Numbered from the stretch's first letter, positions 10,930-27,162 are shown. The stretch: DNA of 64,000 nt from Trichosphaerium sp. ATCC 40318 (GCA_038496445.1 JALMLS010000079.1:62001-126000), one strand, 5' to 3'. Numbers and translations are program-made. The notes: generated by a model not told the origin, from the letters alone.

Positions 10930-12290
10930 CCTTCAATAGTAAAATCAGAAGTATGGATAATGTACAGGTAGAGTACAGGTCAAAAAGTACAGATCCCATA
11001 CAGGGCTGAAACTCAACAAGGCATTTTTGGACAATGCCTAGGCATTTTCAAATAATGCCTTATTTTTTACAAAAATGCCTAGTTTTTGCCTCATTCAAAA
11101 AGGCAAATACAGGGCAATGCCTTATTTTTTGCTCCAAAAATGCCTCATATTTGATGAAAAATGCTTGCATCTGGTACACAAGATTGCAATGGTTTTGCCT
11201 GCATATTTTAAGGAATTATGCCTTCAAATTAGGGCATAACTCATGCATCAATGCCTTATTTTGAAGGCAAAAAGAAAGCATTGTCATAGTCTACAGTGCC
11301 TAATAAACCAGGGCATTTTCAGGTAATAACACAACTATTTATTTTATAACACAGTACACATACAATACACAAAACTCCTAAGTCCACATTTGAAAAAACC
11401 TTAAAGAAAATATGAGATGGTGTAGAAAAAAAAAAAAAAAACTTACCTTGTAGTGTTAGAATTCCGCGGTCCTGGAAATATCGCGGAGTTCACTCCTACT
11501 ACTGTTGTAGGTAAAATAGGGTGCTGCGGTTCGTTTGGCGGTGGTTTCGTCTAATTTCATGAATTACTAATAGCGCTAGGTGCCTATCTATATAAAACGT
11601 CAGTAGGTGATGTGAAAAAAAAAGTGTACAAGTTGTTTGACTGTTACTTACCTTAAACCACTTCTTTAATGTGATCAGTCCTATGATATAGTATAGGCAA
11701 TGCCTTGTATATGAATTAAAATACAAGGCATATATTGCTTAAAAAAATAAGGCATAATAAAGGCATAAAGTACTTGCAATACAGGGCATTACTTGATTTT
11801 ATGCAATGCCAAAAAATGCAATACAAGGCATTATCTGATTTTATGCAATGCCAAAAGATGCCCAAAAATGCCTGGTATTAATGCCTTTTTGATGAAGGCA
11901 TTGCCTTTTTGTAAAAATGCCTTATTTTATTGGGCATTGCCAAATGCAAATGCCTTGATTTTGCCATCTGATGCCAAATGTTAGGAATATGCATCATTTT
12001 TTAAGGCAATGCCTAGCTGAGTTTCAGCTTTGTACAGGTTTTGAACGGGTCAAAAGTATGGAGCCTGTATAGGTTAGGTAAGGGTCAAAATATGTGTTGG
12101 CAGTTATAATGGTGTACACAAAATAGTAAAAACAATGGATTGGTTTATTGTTTTCTTAACTATTTCAAGTACATTTACATTACAACCCATTACCACTAAA
12201 CAACCATGTTTTTGGCCTGTTTGAGGAGATATTTTAGACATCATGCCTTAATTGTCCTAAAACCCAACTTAATATACACCAACCTCTTGC
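10930..12290 (-). repeat. Fourth copy of the fold-back repeat family, split by a later insertion
   Basis: Bases 10930-11004 (AGTAAAATCAGAAGTATGG ... CAAAAAGTACAGATCCCATA) match 8048-8110. The match resumes at 12029 (TTTGTACAGG ... GGTTAGGTAAGGGTCAAAAT) and continues through TGGATTGGTTTATTGTTTTC, CCATTACCACTAAACAACC and CATGCCTTAATTGTCC to about 12280, mirroring 8115-8450. The 1024 bp between (11005-12028) are absent from the 8-kb copy, which defines a clean insertion. Confidence 0.78.
11005..12028. mobile_element. MITE-like element, about 1024 bp, with GCTGAAACTCA / TGAGTTTCAGC terminal inverted repeats
   Basis: The left end reads GCTGAAACTCAACAAGGCAT. The right end reads TTAAGGCAATGCCTAGCTGA followed by GTTTCAGC, so the outer dozen bases are an almost perfect inverted pair. 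Both flanks (about 11020-11300 and 11690-12010) are packed with the words AATGCCTT, AAGGCATT and TGCCTA in both orientations, giving a strongly self-complementary element; the middle (11310-11690) is single-copy and AT-rich. No transposase frame is present, so it would be non-autonomous. It interrupts an older repeat copy (10930-12290). I see no clear target-site duplication. Confidence 0.7.
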
Positions 12291-12480
12291 TGTTTGCAAG
12301 CCTTTTACTTACAAGAACTCTGTTCCACTGGATTGGAAAATTTGTGTTGATTTTGATTAACCATAAAGATTCAACAGGAATTACTACAACATATTTATTT
12401 ACAATAAAATTCCCAATGATTATTTACACTGACATAAACTCAGATGAGGGACCAAATTCCTATTTGGTAATAAGTTTGAT

Positions 12481-13587
12481 TTAAACCAATGATTGTACCT
12501 GAAAGACTGTACTTATTTCTATCAGCTCTGGCATAACAGTTTGCAAATCACTACAAAACATTAACGACCACAACAATACAATAAGGGACATACTTGATGA
12601 GTTGCCGTAGTGAGCCAATGCGGTGTGCTGTGTCTGTAGCTCTGTAACATTGAAGAAATGAATGGAATGCTCCTTGAATATCATCAGGTCCTTTTTTCTC
12701 CTCTTTCCAACTGCTGCTTTGTGCAGTGCCTGCTCCGCTCTGTTCAAAAATAAGATGTGTGCTCACATATAAGCCAACTACGCACCAACAATTTATGGAC
12801 CAATTGTGCTTGATGTTGTTGCTTCACTTGTATCTCTTCAAGTGCAGACCTACCGGCATACAAATAAGCAAAACAAATGACTAGAGAGGACACAAAACAA
12901 CCAAAACGCGACTTGACAGGTGTGCCAATGGCAGTGCATGTATGGTATTGTGTAGCTGTTAAAAGTGAATCGAGACGTACAACACTTGCTCTGACCTGGC
13001 GCGCTTTTTACGTTTGACGGGAGGGTACACTTGACCTACAGAGGCCGCAGCTTTTCGTTTTTTAATTTGTTCAAACTTAGAAACGACCTAAAGCTGCGCG
13101 ATCAACATAACCCTCTTTTTTTTTTGCTCCTTTTAATATGCTTTAGTTATGCCGACCAAAAACGATGGGTACCTTTATACAATCGGATGTTTCGGCTTCC
13201 GTCCCACACGTGCAAACTACACGAAACAGTGCGTTCTTCAGCGAACTTGATAGTACGTGTATCCGACACTCCACGCGTTGCTTTTCGCTCTCGCCATCGA
13301 CTTTTAATCCGCTCTTGGCCTTTATACGGTACTGAAACGACGTACTGCCGTTAGCCACCTCGGTTTGGCTGTCTGCGAATACCAGCTTGCAAACGGGCTT
13401 TGTGTAAGTAAGTGGTACAAGCATTGTAAAAGGTGAGCCCTACAACTACTGTAAGTTGCGGTGTGACGTTATAATTACGTACTCTAACGGCGTAGTGAAC
13501 TGCAAGTTCCTCTGCGTTGCGTATAATATTTTCGCTGTAAGGTGTGAGTAGTGTGGCTGTCATGTTTGTATGAGATGGCAATGCCAT
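12481..13587 (-). CDS. Unrecognised, probably nuclear protein with basic NLS
   Basis: The start is at 13587 (MALPSHTNMTATLLTPYSEN); a 43-nt GTACGT intron joins it to a beta-rich region (RGSPFTMLVPLTYTKPVCKL, KLVFADSQTEVANGSTSFQY, RIHVLSSSLKNALFRVVCTC). After a longer intron come two basic clusters (FEQIKKRKAAA and VKRKKRAR), then a helical region (SALEEIQVKQQHQAQLVHKL) and a C-terminal exon pair ending MPELIEISTVFQVQSLV with the stop at 12481-12483. The joins keep frame. The arrangement, a compact beta domain then an NLS then a coiled helix, would suit a transcription factor or chromatin protein, but I cannot name a family. It lies just right of the repeat island. Confidence 0.6.
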
Positions 13588-13841
13588 TGGCACGGTTAAG
13601 CCACCCGGAAAAGTCGGCTTTTTTTATTGTTTTGTCTGTAGCGCTCCTCTATTTCATTCAAGTACAAGTATAACACCAATTTAACATAAAATTAAAGAGT
13701 AACAATAAGGAGGAGATAGAAAGAAGACTATTGGTTGGAATGTACACAAACTTTGTTTTTTTTTTCAAGTATACTACGTTGCAACACAACTCTGACCGAC
13801 TGTGAACAGGCTGTGTCGTGACCCTTTGTTTTTGACATCTC

Positions 13842-16399
13842 TCATGCAACAAGGACAGAGGCAAAGTGACGAACGTCACGATCTGGATCTTCGACCAAAC
13901 GATCTAGCACTGGCGGTACGGTTGTCCACTTGTCGCTACCAGCACCGGCCAATACCGGCTTCAACTCTATCAACGTCTTACAAACGTTGAAGCGGATGTT
14001 TGGCACTCTGTCCTCAGCCATGGTCAATACAATTGGCAACAGAGATGTGACTGTGACATCATCCCCTACATCCTTGGCGAGAGCCTACAATAAAACATTA
14101 ACCTTTGCGTGAATGCCTGCGAAACAGGTGTAGGACATACCGTAATGGCAAACAAGCATGTTGTTCGGTAGAGGTAATTAGAATGTTTTGATAGTTCAAC
14201 CAAGCGAGGTACAACATTGCCTTGACACCAAACAGCACCAAAAATGCGTGTAATCTTTTGGAGGTTTTCAATAGCTGCTGTGCGAATAGAAAACACGCTA
14301 TCGCTCAACCATCCGAAGCACAAAACGCCCAACTTTGCATCAAAGAATTCAACACCCTTATTGAAGAAACGGTTAGCTAACAGTTCAACCATGTGCCATT
14401 ATTGCTCACCAATTGCTCTGCTAAGAGTGGAATACTTTCAATAACAGATAGTCTAACTCTCCAGAGTTGGTGGTGCGCCAGCTCAGAAATTGCAGCCAGT
14501 AAGTGCTCAGATAATTCTTGGTCGCCAATTAAATCTTTTACTTCCTCCGCTTTGCTAATGATACCTAAGACATCACTTACTCCTGGATTTCGATGCGAGT
14601 CGAACACTTATGCCAAAGTGTAAAAGTACGTACCAAGGCGAACTTTAGGGTCTGTATCGGCCAGCAGTTTGAAAATTAATGGCAACAAGTGTTCCTTCGT
14701 CTTTTTCATGCCAAAAACGGGAGCAAGCGCCATCAAGTTAGATGCGAGAGCCACTTGCAAAATCGTTAATATTGTCACAAACAAAAAAGAGAATCAACAA
14801 CAAAGCACGTACTTCGCACTTCTTGGGAAGCATCTGTAGCTAAACTAGGTAGGCAGGGCAAGATATTTTCTACTGCTTGCTCGTTACCAATCATCTTAGC
14901 AATACCTGCCACTTCTCTAGCAGCTGCAGTTCTTATTTCTGGCTCTTTATCACTCAATAGCTGAATAAACGCTGGTTTGAGGTGCTCTGCCATGAGTACA
15001 CCACCCAAAGCATTTGCTAGCTAAAAACAAGAACAATGAGCAAATGCAAAACAATATAAAAAGAAAGGCAGAGAGGAGGAAGCCAACGTGCACCAAAGAA
15101 AAGAAACTCAAAAAAAAAAGACTAAAAGAATCACGTGCATCTACGTACATTAATGAAGTCATCTGCAAGTGCATAACGTACACGCCACGACTTATCGTCA
15201 GCGCATTGCTTTATTGCAGGCATTATTAATTTTATATTTTGTTCTTTGCTCAATCGCTTCGCCAAAGCGCCACAACATCCTACGGCCATTATGCGCACTG
15301 AATCTTGCTCATCAACGACAAGAGATGAGAATATTGGCAATAACTAGTAGAAAAGATTAGCACAGGAATTGGTAAAAAACAATGTTGTCTGCGGCTCAAA
15401 TTATAAATGTGTGCACCGAAGGCAATAAAAATTTTGGATTCGGTACCTTGTCCGTGACAATACTAATGTTGGCAGATGCAATAACAAGCTTTAAGTGATC
15501 GCAAGCGGAACGCCTTACCATAGGTGTGGCATCATTACACAAGGTGGTGTATGTACTAAAAAAATGATTAAGCAAGTGCTGCGGCAAAAGGAACACCAAC
15601 CAATTTAAGGTTTTTGTGCACAAAAAAGGGGTAAAAGTAAGAACCAAACTGCAATTTTTCGTGAAATTATTTTTGGTCGTAAACGGGCTAGTCGTTTCAA
15701 AAATTTACATTGGTACATACCTTGTTAGATTTGCTTTGGTATCGTCATCAACACTACCGTACAGTTTGGCCAAAAGAATAGAGCTGGACATTCGCGAAAA
15801 CCAATCACCATCAACCAAGCGTAAAGCCAATTCTACAACTGGCATGTTGGAAGACATTTTAGAAGAAACATCTAAGAGCGATTGTACTGCCTAAGTTTTG
15901 AATTTAGAAGGGGACCGAAACTTTCACCTCTTTCTGCAGAAAAAAAAAAACACCACACAGCATTTTTTTATTGCTGTTGTTCCCCTCTTGTGTTTTCAGT
16001 TCGCAGATTGGTGATTGTTTTTGGTGGTAAATAATAATAACTTGCCTTTGTTCTTATGGCAAGTTCTTCGGCGGATGCCAAACGCTCTAGGGGAATAAGG
16101 ATGGCAACGGCATGCTCCGGTCCGCCCACGGCGCTTAATAATCCAGGTAGTTCTTCGGCGAGAGCTAGTAACGCTTGGTCTTCATCGTCTACGTTATCTA
16201 ATTACAGTTTAAGCGTTTTTGTGTCTAATTTCTGCTTTCGCCAGAGCGTACCAATTAAGATTGGAATAAGCTCTTCTCTCAATCGCTCCGGTCCCAATGT
16301 TGTGGCGATTCCAGCCTTTATGTCGCGAATTGTATCAACTCGCACTTGAACGTCATTCTCGCGGTTCAGGCTATCCAAAACTCGTTGTTTATCGTCCAT
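13842..16399 (-). CDS. PPP2R1A: PP2A scaffold (A/PR65) subunit, HEAT repeats
   Basis: Exon by exon the translation follows PR65: start MDDKQRVLDSLNRENDVQVR (16399), then TLCNDATPMVRRSACDHLKL (near 15520), MPIFSSLVVDEQDSVRIMAV (15340), DKSWRVRYALADDFINV (15190), DKEPEIRTAAAREVAGIAKM (14930), LWRVRLSVIESIPLLAEQL (14450), VLTMAEDRVPNIRFNVCKTL (14035) and the C-terminus DRDVRHFASVLVA. The paired [D/W]xxVR signatures of the HEAT repeats occur at regular spacing. The protein is the horseshoe scaffold that holds the PP2A catalytic and B-type regulatory subunits in the cytosol and nucleus. At least seven short introns interrupt it. Length is close to the usual 590 residues. Confidence 0.93.
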
Positions 16400-16998
16400 C
16401 TTTAGAATAGCTCAGGACAACTTTATCTTTAGATCATAACCAACGCTAAATTTATTGCTTAGAACTTATTGAACCACTAATTGTGCGTGTAAAACAAAAG
16501 GCAAATCAATAAATCTCCATTGCGTTGTGAAATGAAGGCAGAACAGATAGAGAGTGTTAAAACGTACCAGGTTTGCTGTGTATAAAGTTGTAGCAAGCGA
16601 AGTGTGCGGTGTAGTTGAAATAGCCTGACTTTTTATCGCTGCCTGACAGAAAAACTAACGTGCGCCCTACCTATGCTCTCGCTCCCTATAAACATGCATC
16701 ACCCTTAGCATAAATAAAGAGTATTATATTTTAAGTGCATGATTTTTATGAGCCAAATGACATGCAACTTTAATCGAGTAGAAGTCACACTGAAAACAAA
16801 AAGGAAACGCAACAGAGCCCCCCTCACGCTTTTATCATGCACCATTAAAACAGGGCACGAACATTGCCTTGATTTTGTGTACTTGAGACGTGAAGCATAT
16901 GTTTAACCAAAAACGCACAAATTTTTTTCGACGTTGTGTTTTTTATGGTTATTTGTACAGACAACAAACTTGATACACTTGAGAGTGTTTTTAGCGCA
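16400..16998. other. Intergenic region, no gene seen
   Basis: About 600 nt between the PP2A start and the TIM22 stop, both on the minus strand. The half next to 16399 should contain the PP2A promoter. I see no conserved ORF, RNA gene or repeat. Confidence 0.5.
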
Positions 16999-17827
16999 CT
17001 ACGCTAGCGGCCCCATTGGAGGTAGTGTCTCACCAGGACTTAAGAAGTACTCAAAACCCAAAGCGAAAGCTGCCATGCCTAGACAAAGCGCGAAAACATT
17101 TAACAAACCATAATGTGACAATCAAACGTACCAGCGCATCCAAGAACCATAGGCATAAATCCGCCGCTTGAAGATAATATAGCACCTATACAACAAAAAG
17201 TAAGAGATTGCAACGCTACGATAAGTATATTGAGAAGGGATTCTTACCTGTGATACATCCTCCTGCTGTGTTGTTCCAAACATCGTGTTTGGCTCTAAAT
17301 TTCCCAATACAGCACTCCAAAGAACTCCACATTAAACCAATGAATGCGAAAGTTTTAGCATTTGCCCAGCCTAATGTTTAAAATGACAACTTGCGCTTGA
17401 TTTATGCACTCAAAATGTACCTTGACGCCCAGACATACGGAGCCAGTGTAAAGTTTGTTGACGCGTGTTTAGCTTCTCGTAGTGTTCCACATAGTCTAAT
17501 CGTATCAATAGGCTTGCCAACAACAATACTGGCGCAAAGAGAACGAAAATAGAGTGAGTGTTGCGTACATGGTCCTCCTTTTATCATGTAGTCGCTTGTC
17601 ATGTGTCCACTAAACAAAAGGGCGAACCCAAATCCAAGTGGGACACCTAGAACGCAATTTAAGATGCGTTTTTGTTTGAGGCAAATCAATAATCATTGAT
17701 ACGCACCCACTACGCCAGCGAGCAATCCGTGACCAATACAACTTTCTTGAATATGAATAACACCTCTTGGGCCAAGAACTGTGCCCAGGACATCCGGTGG
17801 GTTATCTATGTTCTCAAACTCTGCCAT
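16999..17827 (-). CDS. TIM22: Mitochondrial inner-membrane translocase, TIM22-like
   Basis: The start codon at 17827 gives MAEFENIDNPPDVLG, then GVIHIQESCIGHGLLAGVVG, followed after an intron by VPLGFGFALLFSGHM. The diagnostic Tim17/22/23 block is split over exons: FAFIGLMWSSLECCIGKFRA, KHDVWNNTAGGCITG, MPMVLGCAGMAAFALGFEYF. It ends ETLPPMGPLA at 16999. The GxxxG-rich helices, the central LECCIGKFRAKHDVWN motif and the GGCITG turn identify the carrier translocase (TIM22) rather than TIM17 or TIM23. Two cysteines (in CIGHG and GGCITG) occupy positions that form the TIM22 disulfide. One junction needs a GTGCAT donor at about 17415 to keep frame. Divergent from COG4, with 119 nt between starts. 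Confidence 0.88.
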
Positions 17828-17946
17828 GCATGCGTTTAGTTGAGTTCATACAGAGCTACAGATAAATACCTTAATTGGTGTGACATTGCGCACACTTAAT
17901 ACAATAGAAACGGTACAAAGGGCCACGTAGGCATCATACAACTACT

Positions 17947-20900
17947 ATGATTTCCTCAAAGCTCGCTTATGATCCCGTACAAGTTGCTCAGTTAACTGAC
18001 ATAGCGGTGAGATCGAGCATTGACAACTACAAATCTCTAATACAAGCCAGGACATCATGAAAGCGCATGAGATGGTTGCCAAAGAGTCTAAAAGTGCTAA
18101 AAAGGAGCTGGATGTTTTATTTGAACAGAAATCATCTGTTCAGCCTCTCTTTCACAAAATTGATCTTATTCCGTGCGTGACATACGTAAAACAAGGGTAT
18201 TTAGTTTTACGCTAGAGAAGAACTGTCAACCATAGCCACAGAGTATGGAGCCTTAGCAAACTCTATCGCTGATACTTCTTCGCTCGCCGAGTCACTCACC
18301 AGCAAATTGCGCGTTCTAGAGAACCAAAGGGAGCGCATACAAGAAGCACACGAACGAGCGTTAGATGTCATAAATTTGAAGGTTGTCAACATTCGCGAAT
18401 ACCACCGGTTTTTAACTGTTTTGCAAAGAAATGTGTGGTTGGTGTCAAAGAAGCCATGGCTGCCTCCGACTGGGATGCGTACGTAAATACTTCTCTACCT
18501 TGACTTATTGCACGTGTTTACGTTGACACGTTGTTGGCAGCGCAGCAGGGTATTTGTCTCACTATGTTGACATTTCGTGTTCTGTTCTTGCAAACGAGGA
18601 TGCTGCTGTCATTGAGGACGCCAAGCAAAAGCTTAAGGACATAGCAAAACAGCGTTTAGATGCTGCCATACACGAGCGCAACACTGAGCAGATAATCAGG
18701 TTTAGTTTGAATTTTGCACACGCCACGCCACAACTGACTAATGCGAGAATAGGTTCTGTAAACTTCATATTCCTCTTGGTTTGAAAGAGGAGGGTCAGTT
18801 TTGTTGAATAATCCGCGCGTTGTCTAGACTGCTGAGCTTTTTTTTCTAGGCATGAAACGTTACGCTGCACACATTGTTCGCATTACTGAGAGCAATATAA
18901 AGGCGCTAAACGATAAATTACGCCAGCATAAACAAACTACGGATTCGGATAAGCGCGTGAGTTATGCTGAGGTGATTCAAAGAGCGTCTGTACGGCATGG
19001 CATGACTTGCACCAATTCTTTTTATTATTAACCTGTCATTTCTTCAAGGTGATGGCTGCAAGAGAAATACAAGCGGCTAAGCAGACATCTCTGGCACCAA
19101 AGTCATTTGGTGTTGATGGATGGATAGCTATTATTCACGGTGTGCATCAAGTAACTCAATCCTACTTTTGCGACTGGATTAAAAAAGCAATAAAAGAGTG
19201 GGACATTGGCAACGTACCTCCTGCTGTGCCAACTGAGGTACAATTGTACACTATTTTGAGCTAGTGCTTACACAGGTATTGTAGAAGACAATGGCTCTCA
19301 TACCTGTAGTGCTACATCAATTGTGCGAACTGGCGCGGATAGTCAACTACCACGTGCGCTACATGGGAGAAAAGGCGAAGGTATAACTGTTTTGACTAGC
19401 TACCTATCTCCTGTTTAACATTGTGTCCACAGGAAGCTGTAAAACCTGCAGACGGTGAGGACAGCCCACCAATCATATCGTCTTCGTCAGCAGCTGGGTT
19501 AGTGAACATTAAAAGCTGTTCACAACTCTTGCAGAGCTTACAGAACGTCTTGAGTCACTATAAACGGATTGAACGATTCGCTATTCAGACTGGCACAGAC
19601 AAGGTACCTCCTTTTTCTGTCTTGTTAACGCCCTCGTGTTACCGAGTGCTAATGATGATGTATAAAGGCGATAAAGATGGACACCACAGTCACTGGACGC
19701 AAGCACACGTCCATGGTTGATAATACATTCTTTGTCCTTAGGGAGAGTACATTCAGGGCTCTAGGTACCCAATCACTTCAAACAATACGGGAGCTCGCAG
19801 AGGTTTGACCTGCTTATTCTCAATTGTCTCTGACAAAAAATGTTATTAGGCTATAGCTGCCGAATTACAGCGCAGATTTTTGCGTGAAATACAAGAAATG
19901 ACACCAGGTATAAACAAACGCTGCGCACCTAGTTTTGTTTAACGCTAATGTGGTTGTGTTGGATTACAGGTAGGAATATGGTGTCATCCAACTTTACTGG
20001 AAATTTTTCTCGTGCCGTCAACTTGCGATCGCAATTGGTACACAACCACCACCACGTCGCCCAATGCTTACTAATGAGGGTCTTATTGTAGCGCGCGTTG
20101 AACAACCTAGAACAGAGCTCAGAGTACATACTTCGACTGAAGATTGACATTGAAGTAAATTGGCCACTTCCAGCCAATGATTTGGAAAAAATCCATGGCG
20201 TCTTAGACTCCCTCGCCAAAACATCCAAGAAGTACAAAAACATATTACAGGTACTACACCAATGGTCGCGGCGTGAAATAATATTTGCATGATAGAGCAA
20301 CTTGGAACTACTAGGCAAGGCCGTTGTTGCAAAGTTGAAGCCTCACCTCGATCTATTTAACAACCTCAAGTTTGTCCTGTCTGAAGTACGCCTTAGTTCG
20401 ACACATGTTCAAAGCCAAGTACTGATTCCGCAACTAGGCCGAGTATGCTGGCTATCAGATTAACGATCCGTTTATGCAGAACTTTGTTCAGCAATTGGAT
20501 CCAACACTCCAACTCTATGCACAAGAACTAACTGAATCTAATTTCAATGGACTTTTGCACCTGCTAGCACGTGCGTTGGCAGACACTTTGGAAAAGAAAA
20601 TATTTTCGATACGGTTCAACCAGGTAAGCCAAGTGCTTTGCACTGCATCATCGCTCTTTGTTTTAACCTTGTCATCTCCCACCTTAGTTTGGCGCTTTGC
20701 AGCTTAATAGAGACGTACGCATGTTGATGACATGGTTCTCCCAACGCGTACCTGCAACCCGTCGGTCGGTTAGAGATAAATTCCAACGGTTGAATCAGAT
20801 ATCTCACATCCTCACAATTGAGAACGCACGTGCTCCTTTTTCGTTACGCGTTTACACATCCCCGTCTTGCTTACACCCTACATAGGCAAAGGAGGTTGTA

Positions 20901-20984
20901 GGATCTTGGGACACAGAGCCTGACATATCTTGGCACCTCACAACCACAGAGAGAGAACAAGTTATCCGCCTGAAAGTAGATTAA
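17947..20984 (+). CDS. COG4: Conserved oligomeric Golgi complex subunit 4
   Basis: The start at 17947 (MISSKLAYDPVQVAQLTDIA) leads to an N-terminal coiled coil with SLAESLTSKLRVLENQRERI (18283-18342) and ALDVINLK, the region COG4 uses to bind COG2. Middle exons contain MAASDWDA-type residues and the AKQKLKDIAKQRLDAAIHER helix (18620-18680). The C-terminal alpha-helical bundle shows YAGYQINDPFMQNFVQQLDP (20441-20500), LNRDVRMLMTWFSQRVP (20702), SVRDKFQRLNQISHILTIEN (20770) and WHLTTTEREQVIRLKVD just before the stop. These align with human COG4 segments NDYEANDPWVQQFI, TTWTIRDKFARLSQM and WRLTPAEVRQVLALR. COG4 tethers retrograde vesicles at the Golgi. About ten short introns. Confidence 0.92.
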
Positions 20985-21119
20985 TTCAATTTTTTTTTTA
21001 CTGTACCTGTACTAAAATTACAAAAAAGTGTATTTCTTAACTTGAATCAAAATTAAGTCAGTACAAAACGTCAATTTGCAGATAATACTCCGTTGTAACA
21101 ACCTAAAATAACGAACATT

Positions 21120-23106
21120 ATGGTATCAAACGTTGCAGTATTACGCATCTCGCTAACAGCGATAGTTTCGCACAGAAAAAGATTCCATTGGTGCTGTTAA
21201 AGTTCCCGCAGATAAGTACTACGGTGCTCAAACCCAGAGGTAATAATACAGTATTGAATCCGGCCGTTAACAACTAGATCGTTAGAAAACTTCAAAATAG
21301 GCGACGCAGGCGAAAGGATGCCTTTTGAAGTCGTTAAAGCCATCGCTATCGTAAAGAAAGCAGCTGCGCGTGTCAACGTCTCAATGGGCATTTTATCGCC
21401 TAAAATCGGTGATTCTATCGTTACAGTTGTAGATGAGGTACTGAACGCCACTAAATTAAGACACTGACACTACACAAGATTTTGAACGGGAAACTAGGCA
21501 GAGAGCACTTCCCTCTCGTAGTGTGGCAAACAGGATCGGGCACTCAATCCAACATGAATGTCAACGAGGTATAGTGCAGCATATTGCGTTTTTTTTCTGG
21601 CGCTGTAAGAAAGGCGCACTAGGTTATTTATGCATGTCGATAAGCAAGTGTTGACCGATTGTCACCAAGGTAATCTCCAACCGAGCGAACCAAATACTTG
21701 GCAAACCACTTGGCGCAAAGGCACCTATTCACCCCAACGATCACGTGAACAAGTCCCAATCGTCGAATGACACGTGCGAACAGTTTGCACGAATGTGTTG
21801 CCGCTAACCAAACTTTTTTTACCGCTAGGTTTCCGACAGCAATGCACATTTCATGCGCTCTCTCCTTGCGCGATACAGTAATCCCTGCATTGGAGCTACT
21901 AGAATCTACGCTAACAGCAAAGGCCAAGGCGTTCATGTCTATCGTCAAGATTGGCCGTACGCACACACAAGATGCAACGCCAGTCACTGTAGGACAAGAG
22001 TTCAGTGGGTATGCAATGCAAATAAAGATGGGTACGAACACTTCAACCAAGACTTTATCCATTTTCGACTTACGCCGCTATCAAGGTATTCAACGCATCA
22101 AAGCCACTTTCCCCAGGTTATTTATGCTTGCTCAAGGCGGCACAGCTGTCGGCACGGTACGTTCTTTACACCTGCACTGTGGAACCTTATACGGTGGTCT
22201 AATCTCTCTTACAACAGGGCTTAAATACAAAACAAGGATTTGATGCTTCTGTGGCAGCTGAGATTGCACGCATCACCGGCATACCATTTGTTACAGCACC
22301 CAACAAAGTACCACTCTCTCGTGTGCTGTCCAAACACCCTACTAACCTCTGCTTTTTAGTTTGAAGCTTTGGCAGCGCATGACACTATCATCGAGGTGTC
22401 TGGTGCACTCAATACAATTGCAGCATCGTTGATGAAGATTGCCAACGATATACGATTTCTTGCGTCAGGTAATTTAAAGCTACTAATTGTACTGGTTTTC
22501 ACGTGCACTGCACGTTTTTAGAAAAACTAACGTGTAATTAAAGGACCCCGATGCGGTTTAGGCGAGTTAGTGATTCCAGCAAATGAGCCAGGATCGTCAA
22601 TCATGCCTGGTAAGGTCAATCCAACGCAGTGTGAGGCCATCACCATGGTTTGCTGTCAAGTAATGGGCAACCATACTACAGTAACGGTTGCTGGGTCCAA
22701 TGGACACTTCGAACTCAACGTATTTAAGCCTGTTATGGTAGCAAACGCGCTGCGTTCTATGAGGCTCATTGCAGACGCCGCAGTTTCCTTCACAAACCTA
22801 TGTGTAGCAGGCATTCAAGTAAATTTACCACGTGTCAACCAATACAAGGAGAACTCATTGATGCTCGTCACTGCTCTAAATCTGCACCCTAACATTGGTT
22901 ATGACAAAGCCAGCAAAATTGCCAAAAAGGCTCACAAAGAGGGCACCAGCCTGAAGCAGGTACACGAACAAATTTTCTCATTTGGTTTCGGACACCCTTT
23001 TATTAAAACATGCGCCTAGGCTGCTAATGCTCTTGGATTACTAACACCTGACGAATTTGACAAGTGGGTCAAACCTGAGAACATGATCGCACCCAGCAAA
23101 TTGTAA
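21120..23106 (+). CDS. FH: Class II fumarate hydratase
   Basis: The model begins with an ATG (21120-21122) directly followed by a 43-nt intron with a CTAAC branch site; the next exon reads [20 protein letters not shown], the conserved fumarase opening. Later exons carry [52 protein letters not shown] (catalytic His loop) and the class II signature [16 protein letters not shown] (22588-22630) holding the catalytic Ser. It ends MIAPSKL at 23106. The enzyme interconverts fumarate and malate in the TCA cycle. No mitochondrial presequence precedes FRTEKDS in this model; either the protein is cytosolic or a targeting exon or alternative start lies upstream. I chose the start because it is the only ATG that splices in frame. 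Confidence 0.93.
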
Positions 23107-23296
23107 AAAAGAAACCACGATGAACCTACATATGTAAAGAATATAACATATTCTATTTCTCCCGGTTTTTTTTATATCTCGATTTAACACAAACACGTGC
23201 ATAAGTTAACGATGTGCCTTACGGACACGTACACTGTTCTTACTTACAAATTATTATCTAGTTAGTTTACACGGGCAAATAAATATTGTACAAGCA

Positions 23297-27162
<3,866 letters not shown>

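Noticed and set aside
21628-22062. 144-codon minus-strand ORF within the fumarase region
   Set aside because: Exact shadow of the fumarase exons on the plus strand, which carry the family motifs.
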